From: Gautieria morchelliformis
Lineage: Eukaryota > Basidiomycota > Agaricomycetes > Gomphales > Gomphaceae
DNA length: 64,000 bases
NCBI GenBank assembly: GCA_015179125.1
Contig: WHVA01000453.1
Coordinates: 29,630-93,629 of the forward strand
Direction: 5' to 3'
The notes below the pieces were generated by a model. It was not told the DNA's origin and did no database searches. It saw only the letters and a program-made list of their open reading frames with translations. Position 1 is the first letter of the stretch, and each line of letters begins with the position of its first letter. Both the position numbers and the translations under genes were made by a program. Positions 54,160 to 64,000 of this stretch are shown piece after piece.

Positions 54160-54170
54160 ATTATCTGATT
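54160..54170 (+). promoter_or_regulatory. Self-priming primer-binding site (Tf1-like)
   Basis: ATTATCTGATT, two bases after the LTR, is an exact 11-nt complement of 53882-53892. Same arrangement and spacing as at 5112-5122. Confidence 0.75.
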
Positions 54171-54190
54171 CCCACCCGATAACTATCACT

Positions 54191-56096
54191 ATGCCTCCTC
54201 GTACCACAGCTACTTCAGCTCGAGCAGGAGCTGTCGAAGCTCTCTCTTATTTTGGCAGTCTCAGATCAGCAGCACCTAGACATGCGGAACCCTCCGGCAG
54301 CTCTCGTGCTGACGATGAGCTCTCCGATGCTTTTCCGCAACGATTTGAAGAAGTTCCCGACGCTAATCCGATGACAATCCCGACTATGACGGGAATTCGA
54401 TGAGTAGCAGCGGCGAACAAACAGCAGCGTCATTCCGACGCCCAGCTCCACCACCTCCACCAGGACCACCTCCAGGCGGCCCTCATGGCGGCCCACCCGG
54501 CGGTCCCCCAGGCGGTCCTCCACCTCCAATTCCACCTCAGATTCCCGCCAACCCAGTTCCGCCCGCGCCAGTTCTGGATCTTGCACAAGCCATCGCCATG
54601 CTAGCCGGACAACTTCAGCGCCCGGCCCAAGCACCACCACGACCCAAGACAAAGGTCCGCAAACCAGATCAGTTCGACGGTTCCGACCCCAAGAAGCTCC
54701 AGCCATTTCTGGTCCAGCTTCAACTCAATTTCCGTGATCGTCCCGACGCCTTTCCCGACGACGAACGAAAGGTCAATTATGCCCTTTCCTATCTCCGAGG
54801 CACGGCTCTCGACTACTTCGAACCCGCCCTCATGGATCCGTTCGCTCTCATGGACTGGTCCGACGATTACCACAACTTCGTTTCCGAACTCCGCAGCAAC
54901 TTCGGACCATTTGACATGGAAGCCGATGGGGAAAATGAACTCGATAAGCTTCACATGAGAGACACTCATAAGATACCTAAATATATCGTCACGTTTCAGC
55001 AGCTTGTGTAAGGGCAACCCTGACTGGTTGTGGAGATCACACTACCACACAACTGACAAGGGGAAATCCAAAGTATGTATAAATGAATGGAGTATACAAG
55101 AGAGGGGATTCTCACCTGACAAGGGGAACTCCAAAGAGAAAAGTCTAAGGACCCCCAATGTCAGCGAGCCCGTATTATACTATGCTGCGCAGCCAGGGAC
55201 AACACTTGGCACCCGCCATCAACCCTGTATCCCCCTGACCTCCCTGACCCTTGATCGACCCTTGATGCCACCTATTATGCAAGTCGCTTGATTTCCAACA
55301 CTGTTCCGGGAGTGGAAGTCGGAAATTGGAGTGGAACTGGCAAGGCGAACAGAACTGGTGGAAGTTCTCCCAGGAGCGGAATCATTTCCGAGAGCGGAGG
55401 CGGAGATGGAATCGGAACTGGAAGCGGAGTCGGAAATGGAGTCGGAACTGGGTGTGGTGTCGGAACTGGAAATGGAAAACAGGGTGTCCCCTGACAGCTT
55501 GCTCCTCGAGTCCAATGGGGAGAAGCCGCACTCCGACGCCAGTTTTACATGGGCTTGCCATCCCGGATCAAGGATGAAATTGCCCGCGTCGGAAAACCCG
55601 CCACCCTTACTGACCTCCGCAACCTCGCCCAATCCATCGATTCGCGCTACTGGGAAAGACACTCCGAGATCGCTCGCGAAACGTCCACCCAGAGCAAGAA
55701 TGACAAGTCTTCCGACAAGAAGTCTGATAAAGACAAGAAGAAGACTAATTCCGGAAACAACAACTCCGGAAACAACAACAACAACAGTTCCGGATCCAAC
55801 TCCGGCAACCGGAACAACAACAACACCCCTCGCAATAACCAGGCATCTGGTTCCAACACCAACGCCCGGAAAAGCACTCCGGACCTTTCCGACAAACTTG
55901 GGAAGGACGGAAAACTAACCTCTGTAGAACGCCAGCGTTGCATGGACAACAACCTTTGCCTTTTCTGCGGCAAAGGCGGTCACGTCGCTCGCGACTGCAC
56001 TCGAGCTTCCGCCTCCGCTGCTAAGGCCAAGGGCTGCGCAGCAAAGACGGAAGAGAAATCCGAAGCGGTTCCCGCTGCGGATTCAAAAAAATAGTC
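54191..56096 (+). pseudogene. Ty3 element 2 gag, copy 2, with frameshift and solo LTR
   Basis: ATG 54191 (MPPRTTATSARAGAVEAL). A 1-base loss near 54378 (AATCCGATG against AATCCCGACG in copy 1) moves the reading frame to the one beginning near 54400. That frame has a Pro/Gly-rich stretch (54441-54560), the gag core (KPDQFDGSDPKKLQPFLVQL, DDERKVNYALSYLRGTALDY, YHNFVSELRSNFGPFDME) and YIVTFQQL. After removal of the solo LTR with one duplication (55007-55501) it continues with APRVQWGEAALRRQFYMGLP, TDLRNLAQSIDSRYWERH, an Asn/Ser/Gly-rich stretch and one CCHC knuckle (CLFCGKGGHVARDC). Stop at 56094-56096. Retained length is close to a normal gag. Confidence 0.88.
55007..55496 (-). mobile_element. 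Solo LTR in Ty3 gag
   Basis: 490 bp with TG...CA ends, TGTAAGGGCAACCC on the left and GTGTCCCCTGACA on the right, forming an imperfect inverted terminus. It has a perfect 5-bp duplication GCTTG (55002-55006 and 55497-55501). The right 230 bp are rich in GGAACTGGAA-type words on the plus strand. Read on the minus strand it begins TGTCAGGGGACACC, like the LTR fragment at 5921 (TGTCACGGGAACACC), so minus is the likelier orientation. Confidence 0.85.
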
Positions 56097-56212
56097 AGCA
56101 GTCCTCCGGCCTCCGCACGAGCTGAGGGCTGTGTTGACCCCATTCATGCGACAAACGAGGTTAAACTCAACGCATCCGCTCTTTCGTCCTCCGACTCCGG
56201 GAAAGGGATTTC

Positions 56213-56922
56213 ATGGAGGCGTTGAAGGCAGAGTATTCAAACTGTGGCAAACCGGCATGTGCTTCAAAAGTCTGCAAACTGAATAAGAACGGAGAGCACA
56301 CGCATTTATCATGGTGCCAACTCCAGTCCTGGGTAACAGCCTTGGTGAGTACAACCTTTGCATTTATATGTATTACTCGCTGCTAATAATGCGAATTTAG
56401 GTTTCTAACATTCACGGGGTCACTCTGAAAGTTCCTCCAAACAACGCTCACTTCGAAGATTTCCATTATCGCAAAGACTCTATTCAAAAAGAGAAGACCG
56501 ATGAAGGGTCAACGGCGAACCTGCCCGGCGCTGCATTGGGTCTTCAAGGATCATTTCCTATGATGATGTTCCCACCAATTGACTATCGAATGTTTGCTCA
56601 GAACATGGTCCTGAACCGCCCTGTTACTCCAGTCAATCCTGACAAGAGACCGGAACAGTTGACCCCTGCGACTCCCGGTGACATCGCTTACCCAAGCATC
56701 GAAGAGTTTCTTGACGATGTCCGTAATTGGCCTGAGGCTAGGGGGCGGAACATTGACGAATTCAAAGATAAATTTGAAGCAAACAACGTTTACTTCCTAA
56801 AAAAACTGAAGGAGGTGACGGCTGATGTGCTCATGGCCAACATCGGGATGTCATGGGGTGACGCGAATTTCATCAAAGGAGCGGCTAGAAAGGCTATAAG
56901 GAAGCTTGCTAAGAAGGTGTGA
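56213..56922 (+). CDS. Two-exon gene, 217 aa, unknown function, SAM-like C-terminus
   Basis: Exon 1 56213-56344, intron 56345-56400 (GTGAGT...TTTAG, 56 nt), exon 2 56401-56922. The N-terminus has cysteines and histidines (CGKPACASKVCKLNKNGEHTHLSW is cut here to CGKPACASKVCK and GEHTHLSWC), possibly metal-binding. The middle is VSNIHGVTLKVPPNN and a Pro-rich linker. The C-terminal 80 residues are helical and resemble a SAM-type interaction domain (YPSIEEFLDDVRNWPEARGR, FKDKFEANNVYFLKKLKEV). The gene sits where Ty3 pol should continue; the Ty3 frame is lost just before its ATG. The frame is clean. Upstream sequence belongs to Ty3, so the gene may lack its own promoter or be 5'-truncated. Confidence 0.5.
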
Positions 56923-57223
56923 GAGGGATGCAAGCAGAATTATGCCAGTAGGACACAATAATTAGATTTACTATATACATCAAAAAGAACAATTTAGAGA
57001 ATTATGGATATTTGAGATCGGCAGCCTTAGTACCGTCTGAGGCAGCGCACGGCACATTATTGGTATTTAACCTTGAGGCCGCTACCACCAACACACCGCA
57101 AGAATGATGGTTCACTTGTCACGTGACTTGTCCGCATGTTGACAACAGCTCTGCCTCTCAGACTCGCACAACATAGTTCTTTACTTGTTGTCTGCCTCTA
57201 ATTCTCGATATTTGTTATTCCAG
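56923..57223. other. Intergenic gap before the kinase-like gene
   Basis: About 300 bp, AT-rich, no gene seen. The end may include the kinase promoter and a short 5' leader (CT-rich just before ATG 57224). Confidence 0.5.
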
Positions 57224-59537
57224 ATGCCATCAACACCGCCCCAATCTCTCAAGCTTCCGTTGATGACGAGTACACCATATAGCGCCAGTTCCAGTAAATC
57301 TCATGAATCACACATTCGGACCCAGGATGATTTGAAAAAGCTGATGAAGGGCGAGTTCTCCAGTGCGATATTCGAGAGTAATTCTCTGCTTGAAGAGCGC
57401 TGTCGGGTGGATCAAAAAATTGTCGACGCTGTCCTATCCAAACTGAAACCTGGCGTGTTCTGGGACAGCCCAACCAAGACTTTCAAGGAATGCCCCAGCC
57501 GCACTGGTCCAGAAAGCGCTCATTATGCGCCGTTGGAGTGGTTACTCAACCAGATTCTGTCCATCTCCTCCCAAAAGCTGCCGAATGGCAATATCCACCG
57601 AGGTTTTCAGTTTTACGTGAACGGTCGGGAAATGGCTGAAGGACTTGACACAGACTCCCCCCTAAAACCAGACCTTGTTGGTTGTCAGTCTGTTGGTGAG
57701 AGCCGAGGCTCGAAGCCGAAGTTCTCATGGAACGAGGCTGAAATTTGTGTAGAGGTGAAGAAGAACTGGCCTGGTTTGATCCTGCAGTCAAGCACGTATG
57801 CATGCTGTATGTTCACACACCGATTGGATAGACTCTTCGTCACTGTTATCCATTTCAGCAACGCAACGATGGGGGTGCGCTTCGGATTTTATTCTCACGT
57901 GGGTCTGGTTGTTACGCCGGAACTTGACCTCTCGAAGGAGGGAGGCTTTAAAGGATTTGTCCGCGGAGTGGTTGGGATTAATTCTTGGACCGACACAAAC
58001 CACGCTGGAATTGATACTACTCGTACCATCACAGACATTGCGATTCCCGAGAGGGGTATATTCAAGATTTCGAAAACACTTTGTGACCGACGTTGCGTTC
58101 GCGGACGAGCGACGCGTGTGTATCTTTTGGTCAAGAAGGGTGCGTTTTGATGTTTAGAGATCTGGGCCAGTAGTTAACAATTGGGTTTGAAGATGCAACC
58201 GCCACCGATGGTTCTCCCGCTCAACCTTCGTCCACTCACCGGTATAACTTACGAAGTCACCAACCCCCGCATTCTCAGCCTGGAAAAGAGACTGACGGTC
58301 GAGAACCCTTGAGGTTGAAGGGAGGCATATCTTTTCTCTTGCCGGACACTGTCATTCTGAAAGATTCATGGCCATTGAAAACCCATAACGAAGAAGGCAC
58401 AATGTTTGGAGCGTTATCAGGCGGATTTGGACTGCCAGACATCCTTGTCTCATACCCTGTCGAGGACGGAATGGATAAGCTCATACCTGATGATGCAACG
58501 TATTGGCCCGTGTGTGCGCCAGAGCCATACGCCGGGGTTAGGCCTGACGAACGAATACATATGCGATCTGTTTTTGAGACCCGAGGGACATCAGTGCGAG
58601 CTGCACAAAGTCCTCGATTGCTCGTGCGTTGCATAGTGCACGCCATGTTGGGTATGTGAACGAAGGGGGCATCGGACATGATTTACCTATAATGGTGATC
58701 GACAGGGCATTTTGGGCTGTTTAAGAACGGCTGGTTGCACCACGATGTAAGCGTCGGGAACGTCATGCTGATGGATGAAGCTGAGCGGCCGCCTGTGGCA
58801 GAGTACGTACCGTCTTTCACATCAGTCCTTTCGTTTTTTTATGTTTGCTTCAGTTTTGCCGTGACTCAAGAAGTTACTAGATGTGTGGGATTCATATGCG
58901 ATGGGGACCAGGCGATTCGTTGGATGGATCAGAAGCGGGAATTAGCAAAGCATCGCTCGGTGGGTCTTTAGTTGCTGTGTGCGGCTTGTGATTTACATGG
59001 TTCTAGGGTACGCTGCCTTTCATGTCTCAGGCGCTGATTGTTGCTTGGGACTCTGGAACGCAAGTTGTGCACCAAGTAATTGATGACCTGGAGTCGTTTA
59101 TATGGGTTTTATTTTGGTCGATTCTGGAGATTCTGGAGACCAAGGGGGCACTTGGGCGACTAGAACAGAATTACCGTCAAACGATGCTCTCCGACGAGTT
59201 ACCTGTGTTACAAGCTAGGGGAAGTTTCCTTGATAGGTTAAAGCAACAGGATGCCGTGAAAAACTTCTCCAAGGGCTTCAAGCCATTCTCCGAACTCTTG
59301 ATTCAATGGTTAACACTTTCTCGGGAGACTGCTCTGGAATGGCTGACACCAGACTTCGTTAAGATGAACGCCGATGAGTACACTTTACAGGCCACCAAGC
59401 CATACAAGCAGTATGTAACGATTGGGCTTGAATCTCTTTCAGACCTGCCAGAGAGTTGGGATTATGTTAATGAGGGGGAAATGACAGGTGAAGAGAGAGT
59501 CGAGGAGGGGGAAATGACAGGTGAAGAGAGAGGATGA
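57224..59537 (+). pseudogene. FunK1-type (fungal-specific) protein kinase, probably decayed
   Basis: ATG 57224 (MPSTPPQSLKLPLMTS). The N-terminal part matches FunK1 style (EFSSAIFESNSLLEERCRVD, LEWLLNQILSIS, LKPDLVGCQS, AEICVEVKKNWPGLILQSST, FTHRLDRLFVTVIHF, CDRRCVRGRATRVYLLVKKG). The frame stops at about 58150. A second part (KGGISFLLPDTVILKDSWPL, VFETRGTSVRAAQS, RCIVHAML) leads across a GT-AG intron (58655-58706) to the catalytic loop HFGLFKNGWLHHDVSVGNVM. His replaces the usual Arg of HRD there. ICDGDQAIRW and GTLPFMSQAL (activation segment) and VIDDLESFIWVLFWSI follow. Stops between 58150 and 58315 have no clear intron. A repeat GEMTGEERVEEGEMTGEERG ends the protein. Inactive or badly damaged, in my view. 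Confidence 0.7.
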
Positions 59538-59748
59538 GCTGGGAAAGACCGCATGTAACGCATATAATATTATGAGATCCTGTAGCCACTGTAGGAATTA
59601 TCACAATACTACGATACTCGACGCACGTAATTGGCCAATGAGTACTTTTTGCACTACTAAGTGTTGTTTACCAATATCATCCATCACATTGCAGATAATT
59701 TTCAACATTCTGACAACAAAAAAATTACATTACAGTAGTACAACCGCA
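59538..59748. other. Gap between kinase and transposase remnants
   Basis: Short AT-rich stretch between two convergent genes, 3' ends facing each other. Nothing else seen. Confidence 0.6.
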
Positions 59749-60940
59749 CTACAGATAGCCACAGTCCTTCATCCACCCTCGCGCATGTCTGTGTGTAATC
59801 CGATCCAGTGCCTCGTAGAGAAACATGAATAGCTCAGCCCTCTCCTTACTTGCAACACATGCACGGAACTCGGCACCATGACGTCTGAGGTGAGCTTTGA
59901 TGAAGGAGAATGATTCTTCGATCAGGTTGAGTACGGCGGAAGATACATCAGTTTGATTCCTCTGCAAATGCAAGATTAGACACTAGTGAAAACAGTTTAT
60001 AATGGTAAAAACCTTTGGGCACATAAGAGTGAGACCTCAGGTATGTGGTGAATGGCACAGTTATCCATAACAAGAACGCTCTGTGGTGCCGGGTAAGGGT
60101 TCATTACCTCTAAAAGGCCCTTCAGAAACCCAAGGAACTCTGGACCGTCATATGCCCCTAATTTGATATGGCTATAGATGATTCCATCTTGTGAGAGTGC
60201 CGGAAGGATTGAAAATCTGAGTGGATATTAGCGATACAATAATGGAGCCGTGCACAAATCGTTACCTTTCGCCCCTTTGGAAACGTGCTCGCACTCGAGG
60301 CCTACATCCCTTGTAAGCCCATCCCATTAGTCTATACGTTGTGCGAAGGTCAATTGCGCTTTCACCTGTGAAAACCAAACGGTCCGGTGGTTCACTACCA
60401 ATACGAAACTGGAAAGCAGTCCGCGAGGCTTCACAGCGCTCTGCGGCTGCCCATGAAAGCTGGATTGGAGACAAATATAAAGGTTGTCATTCTTCAAGGA
60501 TTTAATGACTCACTTTCTTTCTTTGCAAGCCAAGATGTCGAAGTCCCCCAGACAGTTGATATACTTACTAAAATACCATGCTGCACCTCTAGCTCTTCGA
60601 CAAGCTCATCGAGGTAAAGATCGGGTGAGCGTTCAAGAAGCGCAAGAAGAAACTGTTATAAAATAAAATAAGCTACAGCTAAACACAGACATGAATTACT
60701 TACTTCACTCTGAGCTGAGGTCATTTTTGACCCATGAGATAGCCGCTTTGGCTCTGCCACGATGTCTCCAACATCCCGCCAGAGTTTGATTGTGCATTGA
60801 ACTACACGTAGTGACATATCGAGGTCAATTGCAATATCGGTTGATTTCTTGTTGAGCTTGAATTTTTGGTGTATAACGCGATCCCACAGATCCTTGCTGT
60901 ACATGTGACGAACAGGTTTAGGGTTGCCAGGGTGAGGCAT
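59749..60940 (-). pseudogene. Tc1/mariner-type DDE transposase, decayed
   Basis: Minus strand; probable start MPHPGNPKPVRHMYSKDLWD at 60940. Helix-turn-helix part: LWDRVIHQKFKLNKKSTDIA, DLDMSLRVVQCTIKLWRDVG. Catalytic part: DRLVFTGESAIDLRTTYRLM (the expected first Asp is Gly), GWAYKGCRPRVRARF, ILPALSQDGIIYSHIKLGAY, then VLVMDNCAIHHIPEV (second Asp present), an intron, and LNLIEESFSFIKAHLRRHG (third acidic residue present). Stop at 59749. With the first Asp gone it could not cut DNA. No terminal inverted repeats were identified. Confidence 0.75.
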
Positions 60941-61006
60941 ATGAGTGATGGTGTGGGTAGTACATACAAGGAGAACGGAAGTTCCCGAAACACACACCCT
61001 GACCAA

Positions 61007-62215
61007 GAATTCTATGACATGAATCGTGCGACAGCATTTGCACCCTTACTCCCAATGCTGAACCCCAACTCAAGTGTAATTTTCAGGTGTCGAATGGCCA
61101 CTATCCCGTTTTTATTGGTGAGTTTGCTACTTATGCTTACTTTACATCCTCGCTGAAAGGGCTGTCATGCATCCCAACTACAAGTCCACCATTGTGACTT
61201 GAAACGCCCCTTCTACTCGTACAAGCACGAGCAGTTCATTCCTGTCGTCCACCCGCACCCCAACCGACCGCGGCTCCATCACTCCTACCGTCAACACCCT
61301 CGTGATGACCACCCCCACGTCCCGCGCCTCCACGCGCTACCGCAACACCAACCGCGGCGACGCCCTCGCACGCCTCGAGGGCCGCCAGCCCAGTCGTGTC
61401 ACATCCGCGCTCCCGTCCCTCTACCGGCTGCCGTTTGGGCCGGTATCCCCCATGTCCCCTGCGTGGATTCCCCTGGGTGTCAAGGTGTGTCGACGCCCCC
61501 GCACCCTGCTAACCGTATGCCCAGTCTCCTCATGATGAGCTCCATGTCGTCCGTGCTGCAATCGCACCCGCACCTGCACCCGTACCTGCACCCGTACCTG
61601 CACCCGCACCTGCACCCGCACCCGCCGCCGCCCGCTCCCCCACCACCCCATCCTCCTATACCAGCTCGCCCACCCCAGCACCTCCGCGCCCCTCACCCCA
61701 CCGCATACGCGTGCGCCCCCGCGGTTTCCGAGCTCAAGAACGTGTCAGGATCGGCGAAGTTGCCTTATGGTGCATTGGCACTCAGTGCGGAAGGGATCAA
61801 AGATTTCGGGGCTTATGCTACACAGGAGGAAATCTGACATCGAGAATGAACGCCTACCGTCAGATCTCACTGATCCAATGTCAGAAGAAGCCAAGCCCTT
61901 CCTCTCCAATCCTATGACACCCTCTTCTGGAGATTCTCCTGTAGTGGGTTCTCACCATTAGTACAAAGTAGCAAACAAAATTAAAACCTGCATTGAATTA
62001 CATACAGTAAGCTAAGCTTGACATTGTTCCCCCCTCAGCACCCAAAATGCAAAATAAAAAATGCTTGTTTTATTCGTATTTTTTAGTTCTATGCCCTAGC
62101 TATGGTCCACATAGCTTCAGATATGAAATTTCAAGCGAATCGGAGCGATATCAAGCAAGATATCGTTGTTCGAAGTTTGCGCGCTAAAACGGAAGCAAAT
62201 CCGACGCGCGCCTTA
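61007..62215. other. Degenerate gene-like block with a CACCYG simple repeat
   Basis: The plus strand shows peptide-like text in two frames (TTPTSRASTRYRNTNRGDAL, ARLEGRQPSRVTSALP; later MMSSMSSVLQSHPH; later SEEAKPFLSNPMTP), split by frameshifts. The likely source is a low-complexity host protein. 61561-61630 is an imperfect hexamer/dodecamer repeat (CCTGCACCCGTA-type). About 61970-62100 is AT-rich with no gene. The junction back to Ty3 pol lies near 62216. Confidence 0.4.
61561..61630. repeat. CACCYG simple repeat
   Basis: Imperfect hexanucleotide tandem (CACCCG/CACCTG and CACCCGTACCTG), which creates His-Pro/Leu-rich or Val-Gln-Val-Arg frames on either strand. Confidence 0.9.
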
Positions 62216-63793
62216 GGTACTGCAAACGGGTGTAATCCGCACAATTTCTGCCCAGTATTCTCCACTGAGCAACTGGCATCGTCCCTGTGTGCTACAGCAT
62301 TGCAGTTTCTGCTACTCCGCGCCTCAATTATTATGGACACCGAGTCTCTCCATTCCGACATCCGTTCCAACCCCATCTCCGCAACCCACCTCAATGACCC
62401 CACCAGTCCTGGATGGTCCCTTGATTCCGACGGATTTCTTCGGTTCAAGTCCCGGATTTACGTTCCGGATACCAATGATCTACGACTTCGCGTACTCCAG
62501 CAAAGCCACGATCATCCGCTCTCAGGACACCAAGGCCATAACAAAACCCTTGACATAATCCGACGCACCTATACTTGGCCTCGTCTCCGCACGATGGTCC
62601 AAGACTACTGCAAGTCATGCACCACCTGTATGCGAGCCAAGCCTCAACGTCACAAACCCTACGGCCTCCTGAAGCAACTTCCGATCCCGGAACAACCGTG
62701 GAATTCGATATGAATGGATTTCATTGAGAAGCTTCCTAAGTCATCTGGCTATGATACCATTCTAGTGATCGTTGACCACCTCACAAAGCAGTCCATCTTT
62801 ATTCCGACCTACGACACCATAACATCCGCCCAGCTCGCACAGCTCTTCGTGCTCCACGTCTTTTCCAAGCACGGAATCCCTTCCCATGTCACTTCCGACC
62901 GTGGTTCCGAATTCGTGTCCTCCTTTTTCCGCACACTCGGCAAGGCTCTCGACATGAAGCTCCACTTCACTTCCGGTTATCATCCCGAAGGAGACGGACA
63001 AACGGAACGTACTAATCAGACCCTTGAGCAGTATCTCCGCGTCTATTGCAACTACCAACACAGCAATTGGTCCGACCTTCTTCCACTCGCGGAATTTGCC
63101 TACAACGACGCGCCTTCCACTACCACCGGAATTTCACCCTTTTACGCCAACAAGGGCTACCACCCAAATCTCGCCATCCACCCCGAACGCGACCTCGCCT
63201 CTGCAAGAACCCGAGATTTCGTTGTGGAACTTGACGACCTTCACCAACACCTCCGAGAGAACATTACCGCTGCCCAAAAGAGATACCAAACTTCCGCCGA
63301 TCGGAAATGCCTTCCGCAACCGGCATTCGAGATTGGCGACAAAGCCTTTGTCAAAGCGGAAAACTTCTGCACCACTCGCCCCTCGAAGAAGCTCTCTGAG
63401 AAATACCTTGGACCTTACGAGATCATCACTAAGGCCGGCAGTCGTTCTTTCACTCTCAGACTTCCTGACAATATGCGCGCAGTACACCCGGTATTCCATG
63501 TCTCCATGCTTGAGCCTGCAGTTCCGAATACAATTCCGAATCGAGAACAACCTCCGCCTCCACCAGTCGTCATCGACGGAGAACCGGAATATGAGATCTC
63601 GGAAATTCTCAACTCCAAGCTTGACAGACGATACCGATGCCAACTCCAGTACCTAGTCAAGTGGGCAGGCTATGAAAACACCGACGAAGAGACCTCGTGG
63701 ATTTCCGCCATGGAACTAGACCACGCCTCTGACCTCGTCTCTGATTTTCACAAGTCATATCCTGATAAGCCTGGCCCCATTTCCGCGCCCTAG
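62216..63793 (+). pseudogene. Ty3 element 2 integrase with H2C2 finger and chromodomain
   Basis: The frame begins with the RNase H-integrase linker (NPHNFCPVFSTEQLASSL), then the H2C2 finger (HDHPLSGHQGHNKTLDIIRR, YCKSCTTCMRAK). A TGA lies at 62711-62713 (WNSI*MDFIEKLP). The integrase core follows: DTILVIVDHLTKQSIFIP (Asp), SHVTSDRGSEFVSSFF (Asp), HPEGDGQTERTNQTLEQYL (Glu). The C-terminal GPY-like module is LGPYEIITKAGSRSFTLRLP. The chromodomain (EYEISEILNSKLDRR, QYLVKWAGYENTDEETSW, MELDHASDLVSDFHKSYPDK) ends at 63793. All three catalytic residues and the chromodomain aromatic positions look intact, but one stop blocks translation. Tf1/Tf2-type chromoviral integrase. Confidence 0.9.
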
Positions 63794-64000
63794 TCAATTC
63801 CGACCCCACTTCCGATACCCCCATTTCTTACGGTTCTTAAGTCACACACATTTCCGATTAATTTTCCATTATGATTTCTGACACTTCAAGAAACTACGTT
63901 ACAAGTTATTCGACCCCTACTCCTCCCTCATCGTTTCCGCTTCACCCCCGTTCTCCGCTTCCGCACCCTCTTCTGCATTCCCATCTCCACGTGACCAACT
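63794..64000 (+). other. 3' untranslated part of Ty3 element 2
   Basis: Pyrimidine-rich sequence with repeated TTCCGAC-like words after the pol stop. No polypurine tract or LTR start (TGTTACG) is found before the window ends. Confidence 0.6.

Larger units (their letters stand above)
53466..64000 (+). mobile_element. Tf1-like Ty3 element 2, copy 2, with a ~6-kb foreign block in pol
   Basis: 5' LTR (53466-54157), self-priming site, gag (54191-56096, with a solo LTR inside), the start of pol (56097 to about 56210), then about 6 kb of other genes, and the end of pol with RNase H edge, H2C2 finger, integrase and chromodomain (about 62216-63793). The 3' LTR is not found by 64000. The protease-RT-RNase H core is absent. 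Inserted in LINE D. Confidence 0.8.

Noticed and set aside
61421..61696. Minus-strand frame with repeated RVQV
   Set aside because: A translation of the CACCYG simple repeat, not a gene.

Overview
This window looks like repeat-rich, probably heterochromatic DNA from a filamentous basidiomycete (Agaricomycetes). The evidence is short GT-AG introns of about 45-62 nt, a FunK1-type kinase, a fungal alpha-kinase, a C2-NACHT NOD-like receptor, Tad1-like LINEs with RNase H and C-terminal Cys/His fingers, and Ty3 chromoviruses of the Tf1/Tf2 type. A Rhizoctonia/Ceratobasidium-like species is my guess from style only. There is nothing bacterial, no CRISPR array, and no rRNA or convincing tRNA gene.

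Layout. 1-10.5 kb is a stack of nested LTR retrotransposons. A decayed Ty3 element carries two solo LTRs and is cut at 4461 by a Tf1-like Ty3 copy. That copy is broken by another LTR fragment, then by a Ty1/copia element on the minus strand. The copia element is cut by a third Ty3 chromovirus, which carries an extra spliced antisense gene between its chromodomain and its 3' LTR. 10.5-14.5 kb holds no recognised gene. 14.5-17.1 kb is a frameshifted C2-NACHT receptor cut by a LINE fragment (17.1-18.7 kb). 19.4-26.6 kb is a full-length-scale Tad-like LINE (minus) holding two solo LTRs with perfect 5-bp target duplications. 28.3-31.1 kb holds rearranged pieces of host genes, including an eIF3c pseudogene with three aconitase exons inside it. 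32.6-35.0 kb is a many-exon alpha-kinase gene, the best candidate here for a live host gene. 35.1-36.5 kb is an integrase-core pseudogene with a solo LTR at its 5' end. 38.7-43.1 kb has decayed, unrecognised multi-exon genes on the minus strand.

43.1-53.5 kb contains two LINEs head to tail. The first has a nearly intact ORF2 and a 23-A tail. The second begins directly after that tail. The second LINE is cut at 53,466 by a Tf1-like Ty3 element whose 5' LTR, self-priming site and gag are present and whose integrase-chromodomain is at 62.2-63.8 kb. About 6 kb lies where its protease-RT-RNase H should be: a two-exon gene, a decayed FunK1 kinase and a decayed Tc1/mariner-type transposase.

Most coding sequence is mobile-element debris. 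Many premature stops are explained by C-to-T change (especially CGA to TGA), which fits CpG decay or a RIP-like process. The most unusual items are the antisense Cys6 gene inside the third Ty3 element, the Tf1-like self-priming signature in two LTR copies, and the eIF3c/aconitase chimera.
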